Source: Geitlerinema sp. PCC 9228 | GTDB lineage: Bacteria > Cyanobacteriota > Cyanobacteriia > Cyanobacteriales > PCC-9228 | DNA: 64,000 nucleotides | Assembly (NCBI RefSeq): GCF_001870905.1 | Contig: NZ_LNDC01000100.1 | Location: 48,591-112,590, forward strand | Direction of reading: 5' to 3' | In this document: one piece after another, positions 37,055-47,217 of the stretch | How the letters are laid out: each line of letters starts with the position of its first letter | Numbering within the stretch: the stretch's first letter is position 1 | Program-made: the position numbers and the translations under genes | The notes under the pieces: generated by a model | Databases searched by the model: none | What the model saw: only the letters and a program-made list of their open reading frames with translations | Told to the model about the DNA's origin: nothing

Positions 37055-39538
37055 ATGTTTGAACGTTTTTCCGATAAAGCTATAAAAGTAATTATGCTGG
37101 CTCAGGAAGAAGCCAGGAACCTAAAACAAAATTTTGTGGGCACCGAACACCTGTTGCTGGGGTTAATCGGTGAAAATAGCAGCCTGTCTTCGCAGGTGCT
37201 GCAAGACATGGGTGCCAACCTATCCGACGCTCGCCGGGAAGTGGAACAAACCACCGGTCGCGGTTCCGGCTTCGTACCAGCGGAAATTCCCTTTACCCCT
37301 CTGGTCAAGAGAATCCTAGAACGCGCCCTAGAAGAAAGCTCCAAACTCGGGCACAACTACATCGGTTCCGAACATATTTTCCTCAGCCTGTGCCAGGATG
37401 AAGACTCCGTAGCCGCCAAAGTTCTCAACAAACTGGGCATCAACATGGAAGATGCCCGCAAGCGGCTCATGGATCGCCTGGGAGACGAAGAAATCGCCGT
37501 TCCTGCCGGCGGTCGCGGTAACAACAATAATAACGCCAAAACCGCTACTTTGGACGAATTTGGCACCAATTTGACCGCCAGCGCCGCCGAGGGCAATCTC
37601 GATCCGGTGGTAGGTCGGGATAGCGAAATCGAACGCATGGTGCAAATTCTGTGCCGCCGTACCAAAAACAACCCCGTCTTGGTCGGGGAACCCGGCGTCG
37701 GCAAAACCGCGATCGCGGAGGGTCTCGCCCAACGCATCGCCAACAAAGACATTCCCGAACTGCTGGAAGGCAAGCAGGTCTACAATCTGGACATGGGGTC
37801 GTTGGTTTCCGGCACCCGCTATCGCGGCGAATTTGAAGAACGCCTGAAAAACATTATCGAAGAAGTCAAAAACGCCGGCAACATCATCCTGGTCATCGAC
37901 GAAATCCACACCATCATCGGTGCCGGTGCCATTGAAGGTGCCATGGATGCCGCCAACTTGCTCAAACCTGCCTTGGCACGGGGCGAACTGCAATGCATTG
38001 GCGCTACCACCCTGGATGAATATCGCAAGCACATCGAACGCGACGCCGCCCTGGAACGTCGTTTCCAACCCATCATGGTGGGCGAACCCAGCATCGAGGA
38101 TACCATTGAAATCCTGATTGGATTGCGCAGCACCTACGAAGAGCATCACAAGCTCACCATCTCCGACGAGGCTTTGGTAGCAGCGACCAAGCTCTCCGAC
38201 CGCTATATCAGCGATCGCTACCTACCCGACAAAGCCATCGACCTGGTAGACGAAGCCGGTTCGCGGGTCCGCCTTTCCAACGCCACCTCCTCTCCCCAAG
38301 TCCGCGAATTGAAAAAACAACTCGCCGACATCGTCCAGAAAAAAGAATCCGCCGTCGCCGAACAGGACTTTGAAACGGCCAAACAGCTGCGCGAACAAGA
38401 AATTGAAATCAACCAGCAGCTAGAACAGGCGCGCCAAGAAGAAGGGGAAACCCCACAAAACAATCCTGTGGTGCAAGAAGAAGACATCGCCCAAATCGTC
38501 GCCAGTTGGACCGGCATCCCGGTGATGAAGCTTACCGAATCCGAATCCGATCGCTTGCTGCACCTGGAAGACACCCTGCACGAGCGTCTCATCGGTCAGG
38601 AAGAAGCCGTTAAAGCCGTATCTCGGTCGTTGCGCCGCGCACGCGTGGGACTGAAAAACCCCAACCGTCCCATTGCCAGCTTCATCTTCTCCGGACCCAC
38701 CGGTGTGGGCAAAACCGAGCTCACCAAAGCCCTCGCCGACCAAATGTTCGGCAGCGAAGAATCCATGGTCCGCTTGGATATGTCCGAGTTCATGGAACGC
38801 CACACCGTATCCAAGCTCATTGGTTCGCCTCCGGGATTTGTAGGCTATGAAGAAGGCGGTCAGCTTACCGAAGCCGTACGCAGCAATCCCTACACCGTCA
38901 TCCTGATGGATGAGATTGAAAAGGCACACCCCGATGTGTTCAATATGTTGCTGCAAATTTTAGAAGATGGTCGCCTTACCGATGCCAAAGGTCGCACGGT
39001 TTCCTTCAAGAATACCCTGCTGATTATGACCTCCAACATCGGTTCCAAAGCCATCGAAAAAGGTGGCGGCGGTATGGGCTTTGAACTGGTGGAAGACGAA
39101 GGTGCCGCAGCCTACGATCGCATCAAAGGTCGGGTCAACGACGAAATGAAGGGCTACTTCCGCCCCGAATTCCTCAACCGCATCGACGATGTGATTGTTT
39201 TCCGCCAGTTGAACAAAGACGAAATCAAGCATATTGCCGATATCCTGTTGCAGGAAATTTCCCAACGCCTGTACGAAGAACAGGAAATTCACCTGGAAGT
39301 TACCGATGCCCTCAAGGACCATCTGGTGGAAAAAGGTTACGATCCTACTTACGGCGCTCGTCCGCTACGTCGTACCATCATGCAGTTGCTAGAGGATAAT
39401 TTGGCAGAAGCCATCCTCTCCAGCCAACTGGAAGCTGGCACCACGGCTGTGGTGGATGTGGATAGCGAAGGCAATATCCGGGTGGCTGACAAAGCCAACG
39501 CCCAACATCTGCCTGCTTTTGCTGGCGCTAGCAACTAA
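37055..39538 (+). CDS. clpC: ATP-dependent Clp protease ATP-binding subunit ClpC
   Basis: 827 aa. HSP100/Clp AAA+ unfoldase that feeds substrates to the ClpP core. Order: Clp N repeats ([20 protein letters not shown]; two copies to about 145), D1 with [13 protein letters not shown], the ClpC middle domain with a UVR motif ([17 protein letters not shown]), D2 with [14 protein letters not shown], and a C-terminal region. A ClpP-binding loop is expected in D2. GAGG lies 8 nt before the ATG. It is probably preceded on its transcript by the 56-aa ORF and ends at its own terminator. Confidence 0.97.
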   Translation: MFERFSDKAIKVIMLAQEEARNLKQNFVGTEHLLLGLIGENSSLSSQVLQDMGANLSDARREVEQTTGRGSGFVPAEIPFTPLVKRILERALEESSKLGHNYIGSEHIFLSLCQDEDSVAAKVLNKLGINMEDARKRLMDRLGDEEIAVPAGGRGNNNNNAKTATLDEFGTNLTASAAEGNLDPVVGRDSEIERMVQILCRRTKNNPVLVGEPGVGKTAIAEGLAQRIANKDIPELLEGKQVYNLDMGSLVSGTRYRGEFEERLKNIIEEVKNAGNIILVIDEIHTIIGAGAIEGAMDAANLLKPALARGELQCIGATTLDEYRKHIERDAALERRFQPIMVGEPSIEDTIEILIGLRSTYEEHHKLTISDEALVAATKLSDRYISDRYLPDKAIDLVDEAGSRVRLSNATSSPQVRELKKQLADIVQKKESAVAEQDFETAKQLREQEIEINQQLEQARQEEGETPQNNPVVQEEDIAQIVASWTGIPVMKLTESESDRLLHLEDTLHERLIGQEEAVKAVSRSLRRARVGLKNPNRPIASFIFSGPTGVGKTELTKALADQMFGSEESMVRLDMSEFMERHTVSKLIGSPPGFVGYEEGGQLTEAVRSNPYTVILMDEIEKAHPDVFNMLLQILEDGRLTDAKGRTVSFKNTLLIMTSNIGSKAIEKGGGGMGFELVEDEGAAAYDRIKGRVNDEMKGYFRPEFLNRIDDVIVFRQLNKDEIKHIADILLQEISQRLYEEQEIHLEVTDALKDHLVEKGYDPTYGARPLRRTIMQLLEDNLAEAILSSQLEAGTTAVVDVDSEGNIRVADKANAQHLPAFAGASN

Positions 39539-39620
39539 CCGCCAACGCTAAGTTCTGCCGGAACTGGGAAAAAAAATCTGCAGGTAAGTTACCTGGGATG
39601 TTGGAAAATTGGGTAGAATT

Positions 39621-39649
39621 GCCTGGTTTTCCGCTTCCCAGGTTTTTTA
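39621..39649 (+). terminator. Probable terminator of clpC
   Basis: CCTGG-TTTTCCGCTTC-CCAGG followed by TTTTTTAT, 83 bp past the clpC stop. An upstream ACCTGGGA near 39591 offers an alternative, longer pairing with TCCCAGGT. Confidence 0.65.
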
Positions 39650-39787
39650 TGGATGCCAAGCGATCGCTTGGGAAATTGCTATATTTTATACAAAATTAGG
39701 TGACAAGCAAGCATACCATTGACCTTCTGATTCGCCATTGCCATTCCATGGTTTGACCATTGTTTGTTAGCCAAAAAGGGTTACTTT

Positions 39788-41893
39788 ATGAATGCACCGA
39801 TTCGCTTTCTCATGTGTCCTCCCGATTTCTACGATGTGGATTACGTTATCAATCCTTGGATGGAGGGCAATATTCATAAATCTTCTAAAGACAATGCGCG
39901 CGCGCAGTGGCAAAAACTATATGAAATTATCAAAGAACGCACCCAAGTGGACCTCATGCAACCGGTACAGGGATGGCCGGATTTGGTGTTTACCGCCAAT
40001 GCTGGGTTGATTTTGGGCAATGTGGTGGTTCTCAGCCGCTTTTTGTACCCCGAACGGCAGGGAGAAGAGCCGTATTTCCGGGAATGGTTTGAAAAGCAAG
40101 GGTTCACCGTGCGCACGCTACCGCCGGATTTGCCCTTTGAAGGCGCTGGCGATGCGCTGCTCGATCGCGCGGGTCGCTGGTTGTGGGCGGGATACGGCTT
40201 CCGTACGGAATTGGATGCCCATCCCTATTTGGCGAAATGGTTGGATATTGAGGTACTGTCGCTGCGCCTAATTGACGATCGCTTTTACCATCTGGATACC
40301 TGTTTGTGTCCCCTGAGCGATGGCTATTTGCTATACTATCCTGCTGCTTTTGATTTTTATTCCAACCAGCTCATCGAACGGCGCGTTCCTCCGGAAAAAC
40401 GCATTGTGGTGGCAGAAGCCGATGCGGTGAATTTTGCCTGCAATGCAGTCAATATTAACAACACGGTAGTGATGAATAGGGCAAGCGATCGCTTGCGCCA
40501 ACAACTGGCAGAGGTAGGATTTGAAGTGGTGGAAACGCCCCTGACGGAGTTTTTAAAAGCTGGTGGGGCAGCCAAATGTCTCACCCTGCGCGTCACCGAA
40601 CCGGTAGATGTGGAAATTCACGCCAACGCGCCAGTGGAAAGTCGCATTGTGCGTTTGGAAGGGCATTTGCTAGACTCCGGTCTCATCAACCGCGCCCTGG
40701 ATATTGTGGTGGAAGAAGGGGGTAGCTTCCAAGTTCTCAATTTCAGCTTGGGCGAACAAAGGCAAAGTATGTCTACAGCAGAAATTAAAGTATCGGCACC
40801 CTCGTGGAAACTTTTGGAAGAAATTGTTTCCCAGCTAATCGATCTGGGAGCACAAGATTCTCCCCAACAAGAACAAGATGCTCCCCTGGAACCGGTTACC
40901 AAAGCTGGGGTAGCGCCGGAAGATTTTTACGTGACCACTATTTATCCCACTGAAGTGCGAATTAATGGTACTTGGCATCGAGTGACCAAACAGCGCATGG
41001 ATGCTGCGATCGCTGTGAATTTCACCGCTGACGGTCCTGTGGTACAATGTAAGTTAATTCGGGATTTGCAGTTAGGCGACTATGTCGTAACCGGTGTGGG
41101 CGGTATTCGCACCCTACGTAAAGCAGACCGCGATCGCGCTGGCAGTCAAGAATTTAGTTTTATGTCAGCGGGGGTTTCCAGCGAACGCCGGGTGGAACTG
41201 GTAGTGGAACAGGTAGCCTGGGAAATGCGACAAATTCGCGATCGCGGCGGCAAAGTCGTGGTTACCGCTGGACCGGTAGTCATTCATACTGGTGGCAGCG
41301 ACCATTTAGCCCGGTTGATTCGAGAAGGCTACGTCCAAGTTTTGTTGGGTGGCAACGCGATCGCGGTTCACGATATCGAACAAGCGTTAATGGGCACTTC
41401 CCTCGGTATTGACATGAGTCAGGGCGTTGCCGTACACGGCGGTCACCGCCACCACCTACGTGCCATCAACGAAATCCGCCGCTGCGGGGGCATTGCTCCA
41501 GCTGTGGCACAGGGCGTGCTAACTCGGGGAATCTTATACGAATGCGTTCAAGCCGGGATTCCCTATTCCTTAGCTGGCTCCATTCGCGACGATGGTCCGC
41601 TACCAGATACGGAAATGGATTTAGTTAAGGCACAACAAGATTACGCTCGTTTGTTAGAAGGAGCCGATATGGTGTTGATGCTTTCCACCATGTTACATGC
41701 CATCGGCGTGGGCAATATGACCCCCTCCGGGGTGCGGATCGTATGCGTGGACATCAACCCCTCCGTGGTAACCAAACTCAGCGATCGCGGTTCGGTGGAA
41801 TCCATCGGCGTAGTAACCGACGTGGGATTGTTCCTAAGCTTGCTCACCAAACAGCTAGACCAGCTCACCAGTCCCTATCCCGCCTCCCCCTAG
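39788..41893 (+). CDS. argZ: Bifunctional arginine dihydrolase / ornithine cyclodeaminase (AgrE/ArgZ)
   Basis: 701 aa from the ATG at 39788. N-terminal half (about 1-270) is the arginine-guanidine-removing domain of the amidinotransferase fold (FLMCPPDFYDVDYVINPWM, GWPDLVFTANAG, DTCLCPL), converting arginine to ornithine plus ammonia. The C-terminal part has the LOR/SDH-type linker (VESRIVRLEGHLLDSGLI) and an ornithine cyclodeaminase-like NAD domain (TAGPVVIHTGGSDHLARLI, GVAVHGGHRHHLRAINEIR), giving proline in Anabaena AgrE. Synechocystis ArgZ runs an ornithine-ammonia cycle with OTC; argF is 5.6 kb downstream here. Confidence 0.92.
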   Translation: MNAPIRFLMCPPDFYDVDYVINPWMEGNIHKSSKDNARAQWQKLYEIIKERTQVDLMQPVQGWPDLVFTANAGLILGNVVVLSRFLYPERQGEEPYFREWFEKQGFTVRTLPPDLPFEGAGDALLDRAGRWLWAGYGFRTELDAHPYLAKWLDIEVLSLRLIDDRFYHLDTCLCPLSDGYLLYYPAAFDFYSNQLIERRVPPEKRIVVAEADAVNFACNAVNINNTVVMNRASDRLRQQLAEVGFEVVETPLTEFLKAGGAAKCLTLRVTEPVDVEIHANAPVESRIVRLEGHLLDSGLINRALDIVVEEGGSFQVLNFSLGEQRQSMSTAEIKVSAPSWKLLEEIVSQLIDLGAQDSPQQEQDAPLEPVTKAGVAPEDFYVTTIYPTEVRINGTWHRVTKQRMDAAIAVNFTADGPVVQCKLIRDLQLGDYVVTGVGGIRTLRKADRDRAGSQEFSFMSAGVSSERRVELVVEQVAWEMRQIRDRGGKVVVTAGPVVIHTGGSDHLARLIREGYVQVLLGGNAIAVHDIEQALMGTSLGIDMSQGVAVHGGHRHHLRAINEIRRCGGIAPAVAQGVLTRGILYECVQAGIPYSLAGSIRDDGPLPDTEMDLVKAQQDYARLLEGADMVLMLSTMLHAIGVGNMTPSGVRIVCVDINPSVVTKLSDRGSVESIGVVTDVGLFLSLLTKQLDQLTSPYPASP

Positions 41894-42063
41894 CCTAGTC
41901 GGGAAGACCGAACCAGGTAAGTCCCCCCAGCAAACACAAATTTTCCATCCAGACACCAGTTCCGTGACAAGGGCGGGCATTTTTCACTATCCTATACTTA
42001 GAGAAACATTTCTCCATAAATTTCGCAGCAACGGCAAAGTCGTTAAGGAACATAACCACAACC

Positions 42064-42705
42064 ATGCCTGTTCGGTCTTTCATTGGAGGTTTGCGACCCG
42101 GCCAAACCTCTAGCAAGGGGAATCGCATTTCTTCACCAGAGGAAGCGACCCAATCCCCCAAACCACCGGTAGGCTTTCGCAAGCGCTGGATGCGAAGGCT
42201 GCGTTACATTTGGCTGCGCTTTTTACGGTTGCGCGGCACTCCGGAATATTTAGCCAGGGGATTGGCAGCAGGCGTATTTGCTGGGTTGTTTCCCTTGTTC
42301 GGTTTCCAAACCCTCATTGGCATTGCTATTGCGGTTCCGCTGAAAGGTCACAAGCTGATGGCGGCTGCCGGTACTTGGATTAGCAATCCTTTAACCTACG
42401 CGCCTTTGTTTTTCTGGAATTTTTATTTGGGCAAATGGCTGCTCAACTCCCAGATCTCCTTCCAACCGGAAAGCTTGGAATCCATGGAGCAATTCCTACA
42501 GCTAAGTACGGAATTTGTGGGCAATATGATGGTTGGTTCCGCAGTGATGGGGTTGATTTGTGCTGTAGCAAGTTATTTTATCGGCGTCACAGCGATCGCG
42601 TGGTTGTACCACCAACGCCGTCAAAACCGCCGCCGCAACGTCCAAACCCCCTCAACCCGCGGCTATCTAGCTACACCAGAAGCACAAAACGCCGACTCGC
42701 TATAG
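42064..42705 (+). CDS. DUF2062 domain membrane protein
   Basis: 213 aa with a basic, cytosolic N-terminus and a DUF2062 core: RGLAAGVFAGLFPLFGFQT, AVPLKGHKLMAAAGTWISNP, LTYAPLFFWNFYLGKWLL. Three to four membrane segments, the last at about 160-185, and a basic tail. Family function is unknown. It converges on the RTX phosphoesterase across a shared terminator. Confidence 0.87.
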   Translation: MPVRSFIGGLRPGQTSSKGNRISSPEEATQSPKPPVGFRKRWMRRLRYIWLRFLRLRGTPEYLARGLAAGVFAGLFPLFGFQTLIGIAIAVPLKGHKLMAAAGTWISNPLTYAPLFFWNFYLGKWLLNSQISFQPESLESMEQFLQLSTEFVGNMMVGSAVMGLICAVASYFIGVTAIAWLYHQRRQNRRRNVQTPSTRGYLATPEAQNADSL

Positions 42706-42730
42706 ACAGATTTTTCTGCCATCTCCAAAA

Positions 42731-42774
42731 AAAGCGGCTCTTGGAAAAAATCCAGGCCGCTTTCTATTTTTTTT
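42731..42774. terminator. Bidirectional terminator between DUF2062 and phosphoesterase genes
   Basis: AAAGCGGC...GCCGCTTT stem with an inner TTGGA/TCCA pairing, T-rich on the plus side (CTATTTTTTTT) and A-rich on the other, so it can serve both converging genes. Confidence 0.8.
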
Positions 42775-42798
42775 GATTCTTATGGATGGAGTTGTACG

Positions 42799-45324
42799 CT
42801 AAACCACAAAATCGCTCTGGTCCAAAGCTTCGACCCCCACATTGTTGACCGTTGCCAAAACCTGGCCATTATAGCGAATTTCCGCACCAGCATCTGCTAC
42901 AGCAATGTTTAGCTGGTCGTAGGAGAGGTCGCCTTTGAGCAAGAAAGTATCCGCACCATCTTCAAAATCAGTGATGGTATCGTTGCCTCCCATCTCGTGC
43001 AAGAAAAAGCGATCGGCACCAGCGCCGCCGGTGAGAATATCTTCACCCATATCTCCCGACAGGTCGTCGTTGCCAGCACCCCCCAATAGAGTATCGTTGC
43101 CTTGACCGCCATAGAGATTGTCGTTGCCTTGCTGGCCTTCCAAACGGTCGTTGCCGCCGTTGCCATAAATGCGATCGTTGCCGCCATCGGCATATAGTTC
43201 GTCGCCAGCGTCGCTGCTACCGGCAGTCATGGAACCACCAATCAAGGCATCGCTACCGGCAGTACCGGTAAGAACATTTTCACCCCCATCGCCATTGACC
43301 ATATTGAAGCGACTGGCAGATTCCTGCTTCACCGCCATCAAATTATCAATCCGATCGATAAGTTCTCCCTTGGTGCTGTACAGTTCCATAGAAATTTTCT
43401 CTTCATTAGCGTCTAAAATGACGTAGCTTTCCTGAGAACTGTATTTAAAACCTTCCTCGGGATTTGCCTGATTCTTCCAGTATTCCTGCCAGGGACTTTC
43501 CTCTTCCGAGTAGTAGGGAGCACCAGCAGAACCGGCAGTGATGTACCACACCGGATTTTCTAAATCGCTCAAAGGCGATAGCGTTTCTCCATTATCGCCG
43601 ACAATTTGGTTGCCGTTGGTATCATCGCGGCTTACATCACCCACCGGTACTTGGTCGTTAATCAAAACCCGATGGTAAGCGTGTTCGTCGCCAGTCATCA
43701 CCGCCGCCACCTTATCGTGTTCGGATACCATGCGCGCAAACTGGTCGCGTACTTCCAGAATGCCCTTTTCTTCAGGAACCAACTCTTCACCGTTGTAAAT
43801 ATGGGCGCGCACGCTGTTATCCCCTTCTAACTCCGGCGTATCCTTATCGGTATACCACATGGCATCATCCACGTGACCGCCGCTGGGGAAGACTGGTTCT
43901 TGAGCGTACAGAATGACGTATTTGACAGAAGGATCGTTTTGCGCCGCTTCCAGTTCCTGCTCGATCCAGTTGAGTTGGTCCTGGAACATGTAACCTTCCG
44001 GGTTGCCCCCTACCTCTTCGGAAGCATAGGAAACCCAGTAGTTGTTGTTGAAGGCAATATATTTGGTGGGACCGTATTGGAACGAGTAAACGTTTTCGTC
44101 GTAGGTAGGACGCTCTGGGTTGGAAGGTTGCGGTCCGTTGCTGGGGTTGACAAATTCCTTAGCAAAGACAGCTTCGGAACTTTCGGTGGCGTAGCTGCCG
44201 TTTTCATCAAAGCGATCGACGCTAATGCCGTAATAAGAACCGTCGTCGTAATTGCGCAACAGGGATTCGTGGTTCCCCATAGCAGGGTAAACCGGACGTT
44301 CGGCATTGAAAGGGGCCACGGTTTGTTTCCAGGCTTCTAGCTGGGTTTCAAAATCTTCCGGCGATACGGTGTAACCGTTTACCAAGTCACCGCCAAAAAT
44401 CATTAGGTCGGCCCCTTTGGTGTAACCGCCATATACGCCGCGCGATAGGGTGGCAGCGTTGGTTCCCATGAAGGCTTCCAAACCTTCTTCCGGACGCCCT
44501 TCTCGACTATCGCTCATGAAGACAGCCTTGACGTTGCCGTCGCTGGGCAATTGCCCTGGTAGGGGAGCAGTGGTGAAATCGTTGGAGGGCATGGTAACTG
44601 TTTCTTCACCAGCTCCCACGGTGACCTGGTATTCGTATTCGGTATCTGGCGACAGACCGGTGATGGGAATTTCGTGATTGGTGGTAGCGGGGGAGGTAAA
44701 GGTACCCACGCCTTCTACTTCTACAGCGGCAGGAGCTGGGTTGGCTGTCTCGAAGCTAATGACCGCACTGGTGGGGTCTTCGCTGCGAATCATGTTGACC
44801 GCTGGCGGTTCGATCGAGGAAGTCAGCTTGCGGGTGGTATCGCCTTCAATCCGAAAAGCCGTGTAGGTGTCGTAGGTGCTGACGTTATCTCCCAGGGTGC
44901 GGTCTTGCCCTTCTTTTTCTTCAAAGAGGGTCATGCGAACGGCAACGGTGCCTTGGTTGGTCCAACCTTCGCTGTTGTGGTCGCCTTCGGTGAGGTTGGT
45001 GGTTTCGATGGTGGCTTGACCGGCTTCGATGCTGTCCCTTTCCCGGAAACGCTTGTAGTTGAGGTCGGTTTCTTCGCTTTCAAAGGGATAGGGACCGACA
45101 AAAACGGTTCCGTAGATGTTTTCGGGATCGACTGTAGAGCCATCTAGAAGGGTGATTAACCCCGTGTTGGGGTCGGCGATGCGGTTGAGGTCAAAGGTTA
45201 AGCCTTCGCCGTCACCATCTGCGATCGCGGCTTGTAGTTGTTCGGGGCTAAAAAGGTTGCGAATCCCATAATCCGTTACTTCCGGATATTGGGACAGCTT
45301 TTCCATGTCTAGAAGGTTACTCAT
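42799..45324 (-). CDS. Secreted metallophosphoesterase with RTX calcium-binding repeats
   Basis: 841 aa. N-terminal about 190 aa unassigned, then a purple-acid-phosphatase-type fibronectin-III domain (SPDTEYEYQVTVG), a calcineurin-like metallophosphoesterase core (VFMSDSREG, LMIFGGDLVNG, PAMGNHESLL, MTGDEHAYHR) carrying the metal-binding Asp/His/Asn set, and a C-terminal RTX block of at least five GGxGxDxLx nonapeptides (GGNDRIYGNGGNDRLEG, GGAGADRF). There is no Sec signal, and RTX repeats point to type I secretion and calcium-dependent folding outside the cell. Likely role: scavenging phosphate from organic phosphates (inference). AAGGACC precedes the ATG. Confidence 0.87.
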   Translation of the reverse strand: MSNLLDMEKLSQYPEVTDYGIRNLFSPEQLQAAIADGDGEGLTFDLNRIADPNTGLITLLDGSTVDPENIYGTVFVGPYPFESEETDLNYKRFRERDSIEAGQATIETTNLTEGDHNSEGWTNQGTVAVRMTLFEEKEGQDRTLGDNVSTYDTYTAFRIEGDTTRKLTSSIEPPAVNMIRSEDPTSAVISFETANPAPAAVEVEGVGTFTSPATTNHEIPITGLSPDTEYEYQVTVGAGEETVTMPSNDFTTAPLPGQLPSDGNVKAVFMSDSREGRPEEGLEAFMGTNAATLSRGVYGGYTKGADLMIFGGDLVNGYTVSPEDFETQLEAWKQTVAPFNAERPVYPAMGNHESLLRNYDDGSYYGISVDRFDENGSYATESSEAVFAKEFVNPSNGPQPSNPERPTYDENVYSFQYGPTKYIAFNNNYWVSYASEEVGGNPEGYMFQDQLNWIEQELEAAQNDPSVKYVILYAQEPVFPSGGHVDDAMWYTDKDTPELEGDNSVRAHIYNGEELVPEEKGILEVRDQFARMVSEHDKVAAVMTGDEHAYHRVLINDQVPVGDVSRDDTNGNQIVGDNGETLSPLSDLENPVWYITAGSAGAPYYSEEESPWQEYWKNQANPEEGFKYSSQESYVILDANEEKISMELYSTKGELIDRIDNLMAVKQESASRFNMVNGDGGENVLTGTAGSDALIGGSMTAGSSDAGDELYADGGNDRIYGNGGNDRLEGQQGNDNLYGGQGNDTLLGGAGNDDLSGDMGEDILTGGAGADRFFLHEMGGNDTITDFEDGADTFLLKGDLSYDQLNIAVADAGAEIRYNGQVLATVNNVGVEALDQSDFVV

Positions 45325-45652
45325 GGCTATCTAGGTCCTTGCATGCTATAGGGCCGGTAAACTGAAAAAGTCAAAAAAAAGTCTGCTTAGCACCAACAAT
45401 TTTTTTTGTTGGTGACATACACTTGCAAAAAATCAAAACTATGTGGGCAAGTTTTTTAGGCAAGTACGCCAAGTTTTGAGCTTGACATGGCCAGTTAAAA
45501 AAAAGGTTATCTATCTATTAAGTGTGGGATAAAAAAATAATTATAAATATAAAATCAAAAATGCAATTGCGATAAAAAAATATGGGTTGGTTTTACGTTC
45601 TCTTAAAAAACCTGTGCTACTTGTTTTACTTGGAGTTTTTGGCGAACCGCTC
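45325..45652. other. AT-rich intergenic region with hairpins
   Basis: Between divergent genes. CACCAACAA-TTTTT-TTGTTGGTG near 45391-45413 is a perfect 9-bp hairpin, and ACTTGC...GCAAGTTTTTTA (about 45421-45459) is a second. Both lie upstream of the phosphoesterase and could regulate it; no gene is seen. Confidence 0.45.
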
Positions 45653-46312
45653 ATGTCCTCTCTTCATCGCAATTCCCCTAGCTCCGGGGAAAATACTTCT
45701 TCGGAAATGGCAATGGAAACTCGCGATCGCAGTTGGCTGAGAAATGCCGATATTGCCACAAATTGCGTGTACGGCTTGAGCTTATTAACGGCTGCCGCCT
45801 TTCTATTTCTACCCCTAGTAAATTTCTTACATCCCAGTCCCTGGCATCGCTGGATGAACGGACTGCACGGACTTGCAGCGATGCTGGCTACTGTAATCGT
45901 TGCTTATGCTGGCCATTTAGCTTTTCCTCTTTTGCGAGGCAAATCAACAATTTTACCGCAAATTCGTACCCTGAGTTTTTGGGCTAGTACCCTTGCTTTC
46001 TTAGCAATTTGCTCCGGGATGTGGAGCTACACCCGCTATCGTGCTCCTATTAACGGTGCCAGAGCTTGGTTAAAAGAACATACGCCTTTAGTGCATTATC
46101 TATACATGGAATATCACGAATTTACCGTGCTATTTACTATTCCCATTGGCGTGGCTTGTACCTGGATTGCCTGGCGTTACGGCGATCGAATCCTTCACAA
46201 CAAAAATCGCACCGTTCTCTCGATTGTTGCTGTGGGTTTAATGGCGATGATGTTTTTCGGAATTGGTGGATTTATCTCCGGACTAGGAGTTGCCAAAATT
46301 CACGGTTTGTAA
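45653..46312 (+). CDS. Five-TM membrane protein with conserved His, unrecognised
   Basis: 219 aa from the ATG at 45653; in-frame alternatives are TTG 45587 and ATG 45707, and none has a clear ribosome site. Five membrane segments: LLTAAAFLFLPLVNF, LAAMLATVIVAYAGHLAF, ASTLAFLAICSGMW, FTVLFTIPIGVACTWIA and VAVGLMAMMFFGIGGFISG. His residues cluster at HRWMNGLHG, AGHLAF and HTPLVHYLYMEYHEF, which would suit haem ligation as in cytochrome b-like proteins, but this is a guess. It leads a group of three small membrane-protein genes on the same strand. Confidence 0.72.
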   Translation: MSSLHRNSPSSGENTSSEMAMETRDRSWLRNADIATNCVYGLSLLTAAAFLFLPLVNFLHPSPWHRWMNGLHGLAAMLATVIVAYAGHLAFPLLRGKSTILPQIRTLSFWASTLAFLAICSGMWSYTRYRAPINGARAWLKEHTPLVHYLYMEYHEFTVLFTIPIGVACTWIAWRYGDRILHNKNRTVLSIVAVGLMAMMFFGIGGFISGLGVAKIHGL

Positions 46313-46451
46313 AACTGGCAGATCGCTCGTAGAAAAACAAATTCTACTTCTTTTTCCACCCAAAATTGCTTCCCCATGTTGACATTATCCCTTGGTTGGA
46401 AGTGGCAAGCAAACAAAAAAAACCATATTTGACGGCACGAAGTTGACCGAA

Positions 46452-46913
46452 ATGAACCAAAATTATACCACCAGAAATTATCCCATCTACCTGAAAGTTT
46501 GGAACTTTCTGAAAAATTTCCCTTCCCAGCTATCAAAAGGTGCTACCAATACTCCAGACACCAATGGACCGGCAGCTGCAGCCATTTTAAGTGCTACCTT
46601 TTCCTGTTTCTTTTTAATGGTAAACCAACATATTGCCATGTTGTCTACTACTTGGAAAAACTGGTTGTGGACCCTCGGTGCTTGGATACCCGGAAGTCAC
46701 AATCCAGATGATTTGTACGGCAGAATCGGCCCTTATGCCGGCAAAGCTACGCTGCTATTACTTGCCTGGCTGGCTAGCTGGTTGATTTTGCACCAGTTTT
46801 TAAAAAACCGCGACCTCAGACCCGGCACGATCTTTTTCTGGAGCATCCTCTTTATCGTTGCTGCCACGGTTATGAACTGGCATCCGCTATTTCCCTATGC
46901 ACCTTTGTACTAG
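46452..46913 (+). CDS. Three-TM membrane protein, unrecognised
   Basis: 153 aa from the ATG at 46452. Soluble N-terminal 40 aa, then NGPAAAAILSATFSCFFLMV, GRIGPYAGKATLLLLAWLASWLILHQFL, and TIFFWSILFIVAATVM. The pattern NGPAAAA...GPxxGK...WxxSWxxLH looks like a conserved bacterial membrane family I cannot name. It lies 139 bp after the five-TM gene and 68 bp before the next one. Confidence 0.72.
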   Translation: MNQNYTTRNYPIYLKVWNFLKNFPSQLSKGATNTPDTNGPAAAAILSATFSCFFLMVNQHIAMLSTTWKNWLWTLGAWIPGSHNPDDLYGRIGPYAGKATLLLLAWLASWLILHQFLKNRDLRPGTIFFWSILFIVAATVMNWHPLFPYAPLY

Positions 46914-46981
46914 GGGAGAATGCTTTATTTTTTCACCGATATATTGTCGCACAAACATGAAATGATGGGAAGATGATAGCC

Positions 46982-47191
46982 ATGCAAACACAACGAGTGC
47001 GCGAAATTCGCAAGCTGCAAGTCTACATTGCTGGTTTGTTGGGAATTTGGGTTTTGTTCGTTCTTTCTTTTTTGACTGCTTGGTATCGTACCAGCAACGC
47101 GGATCGATTTTTCGGACAACCGTTTCACTCTTTTGAGTTAGACGAGCCGGCGACCAACCAGCCGATTAATACCATTTCTGAAAAACCATAA
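46982..47191 (+). CDS. Small single-TM membrane protein, unrecognised
   Basis: 69 aa from the ATG at 46982; ATG 46973 is also in frame. GATGGGAAG lies about 9 nt before 46982. Basic N-terminus (TQRVREIRKLQ), one membrane helix (VYIAGLLGIWVLFVLSFLTAWY), and a short outside tail. Third gene of the membrane group; its position suggests an accessory subunit of the same complex (inference). Confidence 0.62.
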   Translation: MQTQRVREIRKLQVYIAGLLGIWVLFVLSFLTAWYRTSNADRFFGQPFHSFELDEPATNQPINTISEKP

Positions 47192-47217
47192 TTTTCTGGA
47201 ATTTTCTAATTTCCCTG

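Noticed and set aside
37328..38149. 273-aa open frame antisense to clpC
   Set aside because: It mirrors the codon pattern of clpC, has no ribosome site and resembles no family. The same holds for antisense frames at 38420-38956 and 38960-39322.
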